Below, in pieces: positions 26,043-34,533 of a stretch of DNA of 64,000 nt. The first letter of the stretch is position 1, and each line of letters begins with the position of its first letter. A model generated the notes under the pieces. It was given only the letters and a program-made list of their open reading frames with translations. It had not been told where the DNA came from and did not search any database. A program made the translations under genes and the position numbers. The DNA lies in assembly GCF_001570945.1 (NCBI RefSeq), contig NZ_BCSQ01000006.1:1-64000 (forward strand), in the 5' to 3' direction. Source of the stretch: Janibacter anophelis NBRC 107843. Its GTDB lineage: Bacteria > Actinomycetota > Actinomycetes > Actinomycetales > Dermatophilaceae.

Positions 26043-26966
26043 GTGAGGTTCCTCAGGGGGTCCATCTGCCTGGCGGCGGCATCGGCGGTCGTCGCCGGGT
26101 GCTCCGCGCAGCCCGACGACGGCGCGAGCCCGGGGCCGGAGACGGTCACAGTCACATACTCCAGCTCGACGAGCAACGCGCCGACGACGCAGACGGTGAC
26201 GAGCTCGCCGTCATCGACGAGCGGGCGACGCACCACGTCCTCGTCCGCCGGTGGCTCGCCGTCGGGGTCCTCCGCGTCCCCTTCCGCGTCCCCGTCCTCC
26301 TCCCCTTCCGCGTCCCCGTCCTCCTCGTCGGGTCCCTCCTCGGACGACCCGACGAACGATGCCCCCGGCGCACAGCTGCCCAGCAGCGCCGGCGAGTACG
26401 CCGATGCCTTCGTGAGGGCCTGGGGCAAGGGCGACCGCACCGACGCCTCCACCTACGGCACGGGCGCGGCAGTCAGCGCGCTCTTCGGCCAGGCGGGCAA
26501 CGGCGGCGGTGGGTGGCAGCGCACCGGGACGACCGAGTACGCCGGCAGCACTCAGGTGACCTACTCCGACGGCTCGCGCACCCTGACGCTCGTCGTCGAC
26601 CACACCGCTCTCGGTGCCGGCGACGAGCACGCCGTGACCTCCGCCGTGCTCTCGAGCGGCGAGCCCACGACCGCCCCGACCGATGCCGGCGACGGGCTGC
26701 CGCAGACCGTGTCGGCCTATGCCGACGCCTTCGTCCGGGCCTGGGGCAAGAGCGACTCCGGCGCGTGGGACTACGCCAACGACCAGGTCCGCAGCATCCT
26801 CGGATCGGGCGCCGGCCCCAACCCCGGCGCGTGGTCGCGCAGCTCGACCGACGGCTCGTCGGTCAGCTACCGCAACCGTGACGGCTCGCTGCTCGTCCTC
26901 CAGCTCGACGGCGACCGCGTCGCCGACGGCTCCCGGGACGCCATCACCGGCGCCACCCGCTCCTGA
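26043..26966 (+). CDS. Lipoprotein with Ser/Thr-rich stalk and duplicated domain
   Basis: 307 aa. Lipoprotein signal ending VVAGC (Cys at residue 20), then about 80 residues of Ser/Thr/Pro-rich stalk, then two copies of one small domain, each opening with YADAFVRAWGK (about residues 119 and 227) and continuing with a run of Gly/Trp and strand-like segments (GGWQRTG..., PGAWSRSS...). This suggests a surface-exposed, stalked module. I do not recognise the domain; it resembles ligand-binding lipoprotein modules. Monocistronic, ended by the hairpin at 26984-27024. Confidence 0.75.
   Translation: MRFLRGSICLAAASAVVAGCSAQPDDGASPGPETVTVTYSSSTSNAPTTQTVTSSPSSTSGRRTTSSSAGGSPSGSSASPSASPSSSPSASPSSSSGPSSDDPTNDAPGAQLPSSAGEYADAFVRAWGKGDRTDASTYGTGAAVSALFGQAGNGGGGWQRTGTTEYAGSTQVTYSDGSRTLTLVVDHTALGAGDEHAVTSAVLSSGEPTTAPTDAGDGLPQTVSAYADAFVRAWGKSDSGAWDYANDQVRSILGSGAGPNPGAWSRSSTDGSSVSYRNRDGSLLVLQLDGDRVADGSRDAITGATRS
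26278..26325 (+). repeat. Two perfect 24-bp tandem repeats in the Ser-rich stalk
   Basis: 26278-26301 and 26302-26325 are identical (CCCCTTCCGCGTCCCCGTCC then TCCT). They encode Ser/Pro-rich stalk residues, and copy number may vary between strains. Confidence 0.85.
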
Positions 26967-26983
26967 TCTCCGGGCCCCCGTGA

Positions 26984-27024
26984 CGAAGGGGGGCGCCACC
27001 GGATCACCGGTGACGCCCCCTTCG
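26984..27024. terminator. Bidirectional terminator built from two CGAAGGGGG words
   Basis: A forward word (26984) and a reverse word (27016) form the base of a stem extended by GGCGCCACCGG/CCGGTGACGCC, with loop ATCA. It lies between the convergent lipoprotein and lipase genes. Confidence 0.75.
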
Positions 27025-27078
27025 CGGCTCGTCGCGGGAGCTTTTGGCTCCTGCGGACATCGCCCGGGTGTCGCTGGC

Positions 27079-28350
27079 TCAGAGGAGCCAGCAGCTGTTG
27101 ACGTGGTTGTACCCGGCGAAGCGGGACTCGAAGAAGGCCAACGACTTCGCCACGTGCGGCGCCATGCCGCCGATGTGCGTCGGCGTGACGCCGGTGTTGA
27201 AGCTGACCCGGGTACCCTTGTCGCACCAGTCGCTGCCCAGCTGCTTGCCGACCGAGTACGGGATGACGTCGTCGGCGAGCGCGTGGTTGATCTGCACGGG
27301 GGCGTTGGGCTTGAGCTTGCCGATCCGCTGCCGGTCGACGGCCGGCTTGAAGGGCTCCTCGTCGAGGAGCACGGAGAGCTTCTGCCCGGTCGTCGTGTAC
27401 GTGCCCGAGTCCTTGAAGGAGTAGCTGAACAGGTCGAACACGCAGGCGCTCTCGACCTCGCTGGCGAGCTGCTTGCCCTCGGCATTGAGGTACGGGGCCG
27501 GGTCGATCGACTCGGCCTGGGCCGCGCCCAGCAGGGCGAAGGTCGCGAAGGCGAAGTACAGCGAGCTGTCGATGTTCTTGCCGACCTTGCCCAGGTCGGC
27601 CGGCGGGGCACCGATCGCCGAGCCCTTGATGTCGAGCTCGGGCGCGTAGCTGCTGGCGAGCTCGGCCGCGGACGCCGCCGCGCCACCACCCTGCGAGTAC
27701 CCCATGAGACCGATCGGGTTGGCGTCGGTGATCCCGCTGCCATCGAGATTCTTGGTGGCGCGCGCCATGTCGAGGACGGCGCGGCCCTGGGGCTCGCGGG
27801 CCATGTAGGTGTGCGTGCCCGGCGTGCCCAGGCCCTGGTAGTCGGTGATCGAGACGGCGTAGCCGCGCGAGACGAGCGGCGCGATGCCGAGACCTTCGTA
27901 CTCGATGAGGTTTTCCATCTGCTGCGACGGGGCGCACTGGTCACCCATGCCCTGGGTGCCCACGGCGTAGGAGATCAACGGCCGCTTGCTGCTGCCCGAG
28001 TAGCTGGTCTTCGGGACGAAGACGGTCCCGGTGACGGCGATCGGCCGGCCCTGGCCGTCGGTCGAGGAGTACATGACGCGGGTCGCGGTGACCACGCTGG
28101 AGGACAGGTCGAGCGGGTCGAGGAGGAAGGGGGCCGGCTCGCTGCGGATGAGCGTGCCCGGCGTCGAGGGGATGGTGGCCGGCGGCTCGTAGAAGGCAGG
28201 GCGGGGCGCCTCGGGGGTGTTGGTCAGGGTCTGGGCACCGGCGGTGCCGGGGACGTCGGCCGGACCAGCGGTGGCCTGGCCGGCCAGGGGCAGGCCGATC
28301 GCGACGGCCACGGCGGCTGCGGCGGCGGCGCGGATCTTGGTGGAGGACAT
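27079..28350 (-). CDS. Secreted lipase (secretory lipase family)
   Basis: 423 aa. Signal peptide (about residues 1-28, cut after QATAG or nearby). Alpha/beta hydrolase with nucleophile motif IGLMGYSQGGGAAAS (Ser at about 216), acid residue region HALADDVIPY and C-terminal THIGGMAPHVAKS with the catalytic His candidate. The family (LIP, secretory lipase) includes actinobacterial and yeast triacylglycerol lipases. Conserved Cys residues (DQCAPS, ESACVFD, SDWCDKG and NSCWLL) could form disulfides, fitting export. Start ATG 28350 has AGGA 5 bases upstream. Confidence 0.85.
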   Translation of the reverse strand: MSSTKIRAAAAAAVAVAIGLPLAGQATAGPADVPGTAGAQTLTNTPEAPRPAFYEPPATIPSTPGTLIRSEPAPFLLDPLDLSSSVVTATRVMYSSTDGQGRPIAVTGTVFVPKTSYSGSSKRPLISYAVGTQGMGDQCAPSQQMENLIEYEGLGIAPLVSRGYAVSITDYQGLGTPGTHTYMAREPQGRAVLDMARATKNLDGSGITDANPIGLMGYSQGGGAAASAAELASSYAPELDIKGSAIGAPPADLGKVGKNIDSSLYFAFATFALLGAAQAESIDPAPYLNAEGKQLASEVESACVFDLFSYSFKDSGTYTTTGQKLSVLLDEEPFKPAVDRQRIGKLKPNAPVQINHALADDVIPYSVGKQLGSDWCDKGTRVSFNTGVTPTHIGGMAPHVAKSLAFFESRFAGYNHVNSCWLL

Positions 28351-28479
28351 GAACTTCCTGTCATGAAGAGGGATCGATGTCCCCCGAGCAGACAGGGTGC
28401 TGCTGGCCGGACGACGTCGTCAGGGTGTGGCGGTGGTCCCATGGTGGCGTACTCGTCGGTCAGATGGAAGGGAGATGAT

Positions 28480-29124
28480 GTGGTCGTGGCCTCACTCGTC
28501 CTCGCCTCCGCGTCCCCCGCCCGCCTGGCCCTGCTGCGAGCCAGCGGGATCGACCCGCTCGTGGTCGTCAGCGACGTCGACGAGCCGGCCGTCGAGGACG
28601 CGGCGCGGCAGCGGGATCCGCACCTCTCCCCCGCCGCGCTGGCGCAGCTGCTGGCAGAGGCGAAGGGGACGGCCGTCGCTTCGCGAGGGGACCACGGGCG
28701 GGATGCCCCCTTCGTCCTGGGGTGCGACTCGGTGCTCGAGGTCGACGGGCGGGTCCACGGCAAGCCGGGCACGCCCGAGGTGGCCCTCGAGAGGTGGCGG
28801 GCGATGCGCGGGCGCTCCGCGGTGCTGCACACCGGGCACCACCTCGTCGACATGCGTGACGGCCGCACCGCCGGGGCTCCGGCGAGTGCGACCGTCAGGT
28901 TCGCATCGGTGACCGACACCGAGATCGAGGGCTACGTCGCCACCGGGGAGCCGCTGCACGTGGCGGGCGGCTTCACCCTCGACGGGCTGGGTGCCCCCTT
29001 CGTCGAGTCGATCGAGGGGCACCCGAGCACCGTCATCGGGCTGTGCCTGCCCCTGCTGCGGCGACTCCTCACCGACCTCGGGGTCGACTGGTGGGAGGTC
29101 GCCTCGGGTCAGTCGCGGGGGTAG
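28480..29124 (+). CDS. maf: Maf family nucleotide pyrophosphatase
   Basis: 214 aa. Maf proteins hydrolyse modified or canonical nucleoside triphosphates (dTTP, UTP, m5UTP). Motifs: LVLASASPARLALLRASGI at the N terminus, VLGCDSVLEVDGRVHGKP with the catalytic Asp, and GGFTLDGLGAPFVESIEGHPSTVIGL. GTG 28480 is chosen because AAGGGAG lies 5 bases upstream; ATG 28441 is an alternative that adds 13 residues. The 3' end overlaps the subtilase gene by 16 bp, tail to tail. In M. tuberculosis maf also follows accD5-accE5. Confidence 0.9.
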   Translation: MVVASLVLASASPARLALLRASGIDPLVVVSDVDEPAVEDAARQRDPHLSPAALAQLLAEAKGTAVASRGDHGRDAPFVLGCDSVLEVDGRVHGKPGTPEVALERWRAMRGRSAVLHTGHHLVDMRDGRTAGAPASATVRFASVTDTEIEGYVATGEPLHVAGGFTLDGLGAPFVESIEGHPSTVIGLCLPLLRRLLTDLGVDWWEVASGQSRG

Positions 29125-30182
29125 GCCACCGCGGCCTCGGCGTCGACGATGCCGCGGCCGTAGAGGGCGCTGTAGCCGCCCCGGATACCGAGCAGCGGGT
29201 GCCGCGAGGTCGAGAGGATGGCCTCCTCGACGTTGGTCATGCTGCGGCCCTGGGCGAAGAGGATCGCGGCGACACCGGCGACGTGCGGCGTGGCCATCGA
29301 GGTCCCGGCGAAGGCCGCGTAGTCGGTGCCCTCACCGCACTCGTCGGTACCGGTGCCGCGCGGCACCGTCGAGAGGATGTCCTCGGAGCAGTCGCCACCG
29401 AGGAGACGGCCGGAGCCGCCGGGAGCGGCGACGCCCTTGCCGCTGAGCTTCACCGGCAGCTCGGAGAAGTAGGACTTCAGCTGGTTGCGGTCGGTCGCGC
29501 CGACGCAGATCGAGTCGCTGCTGAAGGCCGGGTCGTTGCACAGCAGCGTCGAGGTGTTGCCCGCCGCGGCGACGGTGAGCGTGCCCTTGTCGCGGGCGTA
29601 CTGGATGGCGTCCTGCATCGTCGTGTCGAGACCGAGGATGGAGAAGATCTGCGTGCCCGGCAGGCCGCCGAGGCTGAGGTTGATGACGTCGGCGCCGTTG
29701 TCGGCGGCGTGGCGCACGCCCTCGGCGATGTCCTCGTTGGTGCCCGAGCCGTCCTCGAGGACCTTGATCGGCATGATCTTGGCGTCGGGCGCGACACCGG
29801 CGACGCCGATGCCGTTGTCCGCGACGGCCGCGATCGTGCCCGCGACGTGCGTGCCGTGGACGTCCGACTCCTGGCCGACGCCGTCCTGGCCCTTCCACCC
29901 GCCGTCACCACAGGAGCCGGCCTGCTCACCGCAGACGAAGTCGGCACCCGGCACGAGACGGCCGGCCAGGTCGGGGTGACCCAGGTCGACGCCGGTGTCG
30001 ATGACGGCGACGACGGCGCCCTCACCACGGCTGGCCGACCAGGCCTGCTCGGCGTGGACCTGGTCCAGGCCCCACAGGTCCTCTCGCAGCGGGTCGTCGG
30101 TGGTCGCGCCGGCCGAGCCGGCGGTGGCCACGAGGCCGATCGCACAGGCAGCGGCGGCGAAGGGAGCAGTCCAGCGCTTCAT
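29109..30182 (-). CDS. Secreted subtilisin-like serine protease (S8)
   Basis: 357 aa. Signal peptide (MKRWTAPFAAAACAIGLVATAGSAGA), a very short or absent propeptide, then the S8 catalytic domain with Asp in VAVIDTGVDLGHPDL, His in DVHGTHVAGTIAAV, oxyanion Asn in VAAAGNTS and Ser in FAGTSMATPHVAGVAA. Extra Cys pairs (FVCGEQAGSCGDGG, LCNDP...SICVG, GGDCSED...DECGEG) suggest disulfides. It is the thermitase/aqualysin type. Start ATG 30182 has AAGGA 6 bases upstream. A large palindrome lies in its upstream region. Confidence 0.93.
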   Translation of the reverse strand: MKRWTAPFAAAACAIGLVATAGSAGATTDDPLREDLWGLDQVHAEQAWSASRGEGAVVAVIDTGVDLGHPDLAGRLVPGADFVCGEQAGSCGDGGWKGQDGVGQESDVHGTHVAGTIAAVADNGIGVAGVAPDAKIMPIKVLEDGSGTNEDIAEGVRHAADNGADVINLSLGGLPGTQIFSILGLDTTMQDAIQYARDKGTLTVAAAGNTSTLLCNDPAFSSDSICVGATDRNQLKSYFSELPVKLSGKGVAAPGGSGRLLGGDCSEDILSTVPRGTGTDECGEGTDYAAFAGTSMATPHVAGVAAILFAQGRSMTNVEEAILSTSRHPLLGIRGGYSALYGRGIVDAEAAVAYPRD

Positions 30183-30278
30183 CAGTGATCCTTCGTCAGG
30201 GGATGTGGTTACTCCACGGTAACGACGAAGTCCGCGGCTCGCAGCGCGAGCGGATGTGACCCCCTTCGCCTCGGGTTT

Positions 30279-30355
30279 ATCGGGTGACCCGACAATCCCC
30301 GGCTCAGCAAGGGTTTGGAACTCTTGCTCAGCCGGGGTTTCTCGGGTGACCCGAT
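30279..30355. repeat. Imperfect 77-bp inverted repeat carrying two TCGGGTGACCCGA palindromes
   Basis: Arms 30279-30311 and 30323-30355 (33 bases, about five mismatches) surround an 11-base loop. Each arm contains the small palindrome TCGGGTGACCCGA and CCCCGGCT-AGCAAG. It lies between the 3' end of the carboxyltransferase gene and the 5' region of the subtilase gene. It could be a terminator, a two-site operator or a mobile palindromic element. Confidence 0.7.
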
Positions 30356-30371
30356 ATTCGTGGGCCGAGCG

Positions 30372-31934
30372 TCACACCGGCGGGATCCCCCGCCGCCGCT
30401 CGGAGAAGCGCCGGTCCCGGCCGCGGGCGTGACGCAACCGGGCGAGCAACTCGTCACGCAGCTCCTCGGGCTCGATGACCTGGTCGAGGACGAGGTCGGC
30501 GGCGAGGCGTTCGAGGTCGACGTCCTCCTCGTACTCGGCGCGCCGGGCGGCGATGAACTCGTCGCGGGCGGCCTCCCCTTCGTCCGCCTCGACCTGCGCG
30601 ATCTTGTTGGCGTAGACCGCGTTGACCGCCGCCTCGGGGCCCATGACGGCGATGCGGGCGGTGGGCAGCGCGATCGTCGCGTCGGGGGCGAAGCCCGGCC
30701 CGCCCATCGCGTAGAGGCCCGCGCCGTAGGCCTTGCGCACGACGACGCAGAACTGCGGCACCGTCGCCGACGCGACGGCCGAGACCATCTTGGCGCCGTG
30801 GCGGATGATGCCGGCGCGCTCGACCTCGGAGCCGATCATGAAGCCCGGCACGTCGGCGAGGTAGACCAGCGGGATCGAGTAGGCGTCGCACAGCCAGATG
30901 AAGCGCGCGGCCTTGTCCGCGCTGTCGGAGAAGAGCACCCCGCCCTTGGCCATCGAGTTGTTGGCGACGATGCCGACGGTCTCCCCGGCCATCCGGCCCA
31001 GGCCGACGACGAGCTCGGGGGCGAAGAGCTGCTTGACCTCGAAGAAGGAGTCGTCGTCGACGAGTCCGTCGATGACGTCGTGGATGTCGAAGGGCTGGCT
31101 CTCCCGCTCCGGGATCGTCGCGGCCGTCAGCTCGGTGGACGGCGCCTCCGGTGCGTACGAAGGGAGATCAGCGCGCCAGTTGAGCGGGAGGTAGCTCAGC
31201 CAGAGCTTCGCCGTCTCGATCGCCTCCGTGTCGTCGGCGACGAGCACGTCCCCGACACCGCTGACGGTGCAGTGCATGCGCGCACCGCCCATCTCCTCGA
31301 GGGAGACCCGCTCCCCCACGACCATCTCGGCCATGCGGGGGCTGCCGAGGTACATCGACGCATTGCCCTCGACCATGATGACGAGGTCGGTGAAGGACGG
31401 GATGTAGGCGCCACCCGCGGCGCTCGGGCCGAAGAGGCAGCAGATCTGCGGGACCTTGCCCGAGAGGGCGACCTGGTTGTGGAAGATGTGCCCGGCGCCG
31501 CGACGCCCGGGGAACATCTCGACCTGGTCGGTGATGCGCGCGCCGGCAGAGTCGACGAGCCAGAAGACGGGCAGCTCCTCGCGCAGCGCGGTCTCGGTGG
31601 CGCGGACGATCTTTTCGACCGTGCGGGCACCCCACGAGCCGGCCTTGACCGTCGGGTCATTGGCGATGACGATGACCGGCCGGTCGTCGACGAGGCCACG
31701 GCCGGTGACGACACCGTCGGCGGGCAGGCCGGCCGCGAGCGCGTTGGCGTAGCGGCCGTCCTCGACGAAGCTGCCCTCGTCGAGCAGCAGCGCGATGCGG
31801 TCGCGGACGTAGAGCTTGTTCTGCGACTCGAGCTTCGCCGCGGCCTTGTCGCTCGGGCGCTCGGAGGCCTCGCGGGCGGCGCGGATGCGCTGCCGCACGT
31901 CCTCGACCTTGGGGTCCAGGGGGTAGCTGCTCAC
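30372..31934 (-). CDS. Acyl-CoA carboxylase carboxyltransferase (beta) subunit
   Basis: 520 aa. Carboxyltransferase of the AccD/MccB family: FWLVDSAGARITDQVEMFPGRRGAG, FGPSAAGGAYIPSFTDLVIM (first oxyanion hole), LADVPGFMIGSEVERAGIIRHGAKM and VVRKAYGAGLYAMGGPGFAPD (second). The position beside an acyl-CoA dehydrogenase and a LiuR-like regulator suggests a methylcrotonyl-CoA or related branched-chain substrate, but its second oxyanion-hole block differs from the GAGNYGMCGRAY usual in MccB. The alpha subunit is not adjacent; AccA3 at 42.4 kb may serve. GTG 31934 follows GAGAGG by 5 bases. Confidence 0.88.
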   Translation of the reverse strand: MSSYPLDPKVEDVRQRIRAAREASERPSDKAAAKLESQNKLYVRDRIALLLDEGSFVEDGRYANALAAGLPADGVVTGRGLVDDRPVIVIANDPTVKAGSWGARTVEKIVRATETALREELPVFWLVDSAGARITDQVEMFPGRRGAGHIFHNQVALSGKVPQICCLFGPSAAGGAYIPSFTDLVIMVEGNASMYLGSPRMAEMVVGERVSLEEMGGARMHCTVSGVGDVLVADDTEAIETAKLWLSYLPLNWRADLPSYAPEAPSTELTAATIPERESQPFDIHDVIDGLVDDDSFFEVKQLFAPELVVGLGRMAGETVGIVANNSMAKGGVLFSDSADKAARFIWLCDAYSIPLVYLADVPGFMIGSEVERAGIIRHGAKMVSAVASATVPQFCVVVRKAYGAGLYAMGGPGFAPDATIALPTARIAVMGPEAAVNAVYANKIAQVEADEGEAARDEFIAARRAEYEEDVDLERLAADLVLDQVIEPEELRDELLARLRHARGRDRRFSERRRGIPPV

Positions 31935-31954
31935 GGGTGCCTCTCTCCCTTCGA

Positions 31955-33151
31955 TCAGACCGGCAGGCCGAGGTGACGGGCGATGACCATGCGCTGGACC
32001 TCCGAGGTGCCCTCGCCGATCTCGAGGATCTTGGCGTCGCGGTAGAAGCGGGCCACGGGGTACTCCTCCATGAAGCCGTTGCCGCCGAAGACCTGGGTCG
32101 CGATGCGGGTCGCGCTCACCGCAGCCTCCGAGGTGTAGAGCTTGGCGATCGACGCGGCCTTGGCGACCTCCTGGGTGGAGCGCCGGCCGCGGTCGGCCTC
32201 GTCCTTGAGCCACGCGGCCTTGTAGGTGAGCACGCGCGAGGTCTCCGCCATGACGGCCAGGTCGGAGACCTGGAAGGCCACGCCCTGGTTGGCGCCGATC
32301 GGGCGGCCGAAGGCGGTGCGGGTCCCGGCGTAGTCGGTCGCCAGCTCGAGCATCCGCTGGGTCAGGCCGGTCGCGAGCGCGGAGATGGCGATGCGACCGT
32401 CGTCGAGGGTCTTGAGGAACTGGCGGAAGCCCTGCCCCTCGGCGCCGACGAGGTTGCTCGCCGGGACGCGGCAGCCGGTGAAGCTCAGGCCGTGGGTGTC
32501 GGAGATGTTCCACCCGAGCTTGTCGTAGGGCGCCTCGACGGTGAAGCCGGGCGTGCCGCTCGGGACGATGATCGCGGAGATCTGCGGGCGGCCCTCCTCG
32601 CTCGTGCCGGTGCGGGCGGTGACGGTGACGAGGGAGGTGATGTCGGTGCCGGAGTTGGTGATGAAGGACTTGGCACCGTCGATGACCCACTCGTCACCGT
32701 CGCGCTTGGCCGTCGTGCGGGTGCCGCCGGCGTCGGAGCCGGCGTCGGGCTCGGTCAGGCCGAAGCCGGCGAGCGTGCGGCCGGCGACGAGGTCGGGCAG
32801 CCACGTGTCGCGCTGCTCGTCGGACCCGTAGGTGAGGATCGGGTTGATGCCCAGGCCGACGCCCGCCGAGAGCGTGATGCCGATCGACTGGTCGACGCGG
32901 CCGAGCTCCTCGATCGCCACGCACAGAGCGGTGAAGTCGGACTGCACGACGCCGTCGACGGTCTCGGCGGAGCCGCCCCAGCGCTCGGGGACGACGAGGC
33001 CGAAGTAGCCCAGCCGCCCCATCGTGTGCACGACGTCGACCGGGAAGTGGTGGTCCTTGTCCCACTGGGCGACGTGCGGCTCGACCTCCTTCTCCGCGAA
33101 GTCGCGCACGCTGGCGCGGAAGTCCTCGTGGTCCTGCGAGAGCTCGAACAT
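31955..33151 (-). CDS. Acyl-CoA dehydrogenase (LiuR-linked)
   Basis: 398 aa. FAD enzyme with FGLTEPDAGSDAGGTRTTA (flavin site), SFITNSGTDI, TAFGRPIGANQGVAFQVSDLAVM and the C-terminal EIGEGTSEVQRMVIARHL, whose Glu is the likely catalytic base. The middle helix reads LDDGRIAISALATGL, so the isovaleryl-type internal Glu is not present. It is probably a short- or branched-chain enzyme for leucine or similar carbon. It is the first gene of a two-gene operon (20 bases before the carboxyltransferase) and divergent from the regulator, with a 26-bp operator between. Confidence 0.9.
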   Translation of the reverse strand: MFELSQDHEDFRASVRDFAEKEVEPHVAQWDKDHHFPVDVVHTMGRLGYFGLVVPERWGGSAETVDGVVQSDFTALCVAIEELGRVDQSIGITLSAGVGLGINPILTYGSDEQRDTWLPDLVAGRTLAGFGLTEPDAGSDAGGTRTTAKRDGDEWVIDGAKSFITNSGTDITSLVTVTARTGTSEEGRPQISAIIVPSGTPGFTVEAPYDKLGWNISDTHGLSFTGCRVPASNLVGAEGQGFRQFLKTLDDGRIAISALATGLTQRMLELATDYAGTRTAFGRPIGANQGVAFQVSDLAVMAETSRVLTYKAAWLKDEADRGRRSTQEVAKAASIAKLYTSEAAVSATRIATQVFGGNGFMEEYPVARFYRDAKILEIGEGTSEVQRMVIARHLGLPV

Positions 33152-33176
33152 GCCTGTGTCTTCCTTGACGACGACT

Positions 33177-33202
33177 GCTTGACGTTGACGTCAACGTAAA
33201 GC
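33177..33202. promoter_or_regulatory. 26-bp palindromic operator of the LiuR-like regulator
   Basis: The core ACGTTGACGTCAACGT (33182-33197) is a perfect 16-bp palindrome. Pairing continues for four more bases on each side after one mismatch. It sits between the divergent acyl-CoA dehydrogenase and MerR genes, where a MerR-type protein would act on both. Confidence 0.75.
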
Positions 33203-33215
33203 ATCATCCGGGGTC

Positions 33216-33644
33216 ATGACAAGCGTGACGAAGGGGGCGACCCCGCCGGGCGGTGACGTCCCCGACGAGCGCGGTCGGACGTGGACGATCCGCGAGCTCG
33301 CGGACGAGTTCGGCGTGACGACCCGCACGGTGCGGCACTACGAGGACATCGGCCTGATCGCGCCGGAGCGGCAGGGCACGACGCGCATCTTCCACCGGCG
33401 TGACCGCACCCGCCTGGGGCTGGTGCTGCGTGGCAAGCGGCTCGGGTTCCCCCTCGACGAGATCGCCAAGATCATCGACCTCTACGACGCGCCCCGCGGT
33501 CGGCGCAGCCAGCTGACCTACGTGCTCGGCCAGATCGACGAGCGCCGGGCCGACCTGGAGCAGCGTCGGCGCGACATCGAGGACGCCCTGGCCGAGCTCG
33601 ACACCTTCGAGCGGCGCTGCCGCGAGGAGCTCGACACACGCTGA
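33216..33644 (+). CDS. MerR family regulator, LiuR-like
   Basis: 142 aa. N-terminal MerR winged helix: WTIRELADEFGVTTRTVRHYEDIGLIAPERQGTTRIF (split by a wing Arg/Thr turn), then RDRTRLGLVLRGKRLGFPLDEIAKIIDLYD, then a C-terminal coiled coil (residues about 100-140) for dimer formation. No Cys-rich metal site, so it senses an organic ligand. These blocks match the LiuR group that controls leucine and branched-chain acid degradation in other bacteria. It diverges from the dehydrogenase-carboxyltransferase operon it probably controls, and a palindrome lies between. A CGAAGGGGG word (33229) is in its fifth codon region. Confidence 0.88.
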   Translation: MTSVTKGATPPGGDVPDERGRTWTIRELADEFGVTTRTVRHYEDIGLIAPERQGTTRIFHRRDRTRLGLVLRGKRLGFPLDEIAKIIDLYDAPRGRRSQLTYVLGQIDERRADLEQRRRDIEDALAELDTFERRCREELDTR

Positions 33645-33734
33645 CCCATCCGGTCCCCCCTTCGCTCCGAACGCCTGACACGAGCCCCCCGGTCACCCGA
33701 GACCGGCCCGGGCGACGACAAAGGAGTCAGGCAC

Positions 33735-34526
33735 ATGCGAACCCTCACCAAGGCCGCCCTCGCCACCCCGGCCGCCTGCGCGATCGTCCTCGCGGGCGCC
33801 ACCGGCGCCAGCGCCGACGAGAAGTGGACCATGAACCTCACCGACACGATGGGCAACAACAGCGGCTCGTCCTCGACCGCCCACCTGACGATCGCCGGCG
33901 ACCAGCTGACCGTCGACATCACGGGCACCGGATTCACCCCCAACTCGCCGCACGCCCAGCACTTCCACGGGTCCTTCGAGGACAACAAGGACTTCACCTG
34001 TCCCACCTCCGCCGCGGACGCGGACGGCGACGGCCAGGTCAACACCGAGGAGGGCCTGCCGACCTACGGCGACATCATGATCTCGCTGACGACGAAGGGC
34101 GACACGAGCCCCGACAGCGGGCTCGCCGTCGACCGCATGCCCACCGCGGACGCGGACGGCAACCTGTCGTACTCGCGGACGATCACCCTGCCCGAGGGGG
34201 CCGGCGCGAAGCTGAAGAACCTGCACATCGTGCAGCACGGCCTGGACGCCAACGGCAACGGCAAGTACGACCTCGACGCGCTCGGCGAGTCGAGCTTCGC
34301 CAAGTCCGTCGGCGTCAACGACATCCCGGAGGAGGCGACCAACCCGGCCACGTGCGGCACGGTGACCGGTGCAGCCGTCGGCGCTCCGCCCGCGGGTGGC
34401 GTCGCCACCGGCGGTGGCACGACGGAGGGCGTCGAGGCGATGGGTGCCTTCGGCGCCGGGGCCGGTGCCCTCGTCCTCGCCGGTGGGCTGCTCGCCTACC
34501 GCCGTCGCCTGGCTCGGGAGAGCTGA
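33735..34526 (+). CDS. Secreted surface protein with calcium-loop motifs and C-terminal anchor; likely class F sortase partner
   Basis: 263 aa. Signal peptide ending GATGASA (about residue 27). The body resembles CHRD-like beta domains (AQHFHGSF and NLHIVQHG place several His). It also carries two EF-hand-like loops, DADGDGQVNTEEG (about residue 95) and DANGNGKYDLD (about residue 175). The C terminus has a Gly-rich linker (PPAGGVATGGGTTEGVEA), one hydrophobic segment and RRRLARES, the layout of a sortase signal but without LPXTG. The class F sortase gene starts 7 bases after its stop. The ATG has AAGGAG upstream. Function unknown. Confidence 0.8.
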   Translation: MRTLTKAALATPAACAIVLAGATGASADEKWTMNLTDTMGNNSGSSSTAHLTIAGDQLTVDITGTGFTPNSPHAQHFHGSFEDNKDFTCPTSAADADGDGQVNTEEGLPTYGDIMISLTTKGDTSPDSGLAVDRMPTADADGNLSYSRTITLPEGAGAKLKNLHIVQHGLDANGNGKYDLDALGESSFAKSVGVNDIPEEATNPATCGTVTGAAVGAPPAGGVATGGGTTEGVEAMGAFGAGAGALVLAGGLLAYRRRLARES

Positions 34527-34533
34527 GCAGATC

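Noticed and set aside
26211-27944. A 577-codon minus-strand frame over the Ser-rich lipoprotein and lipase
   Set aside because: Low-complexity R/S/T/P translation, out of phase with the well-supported lipase frame.
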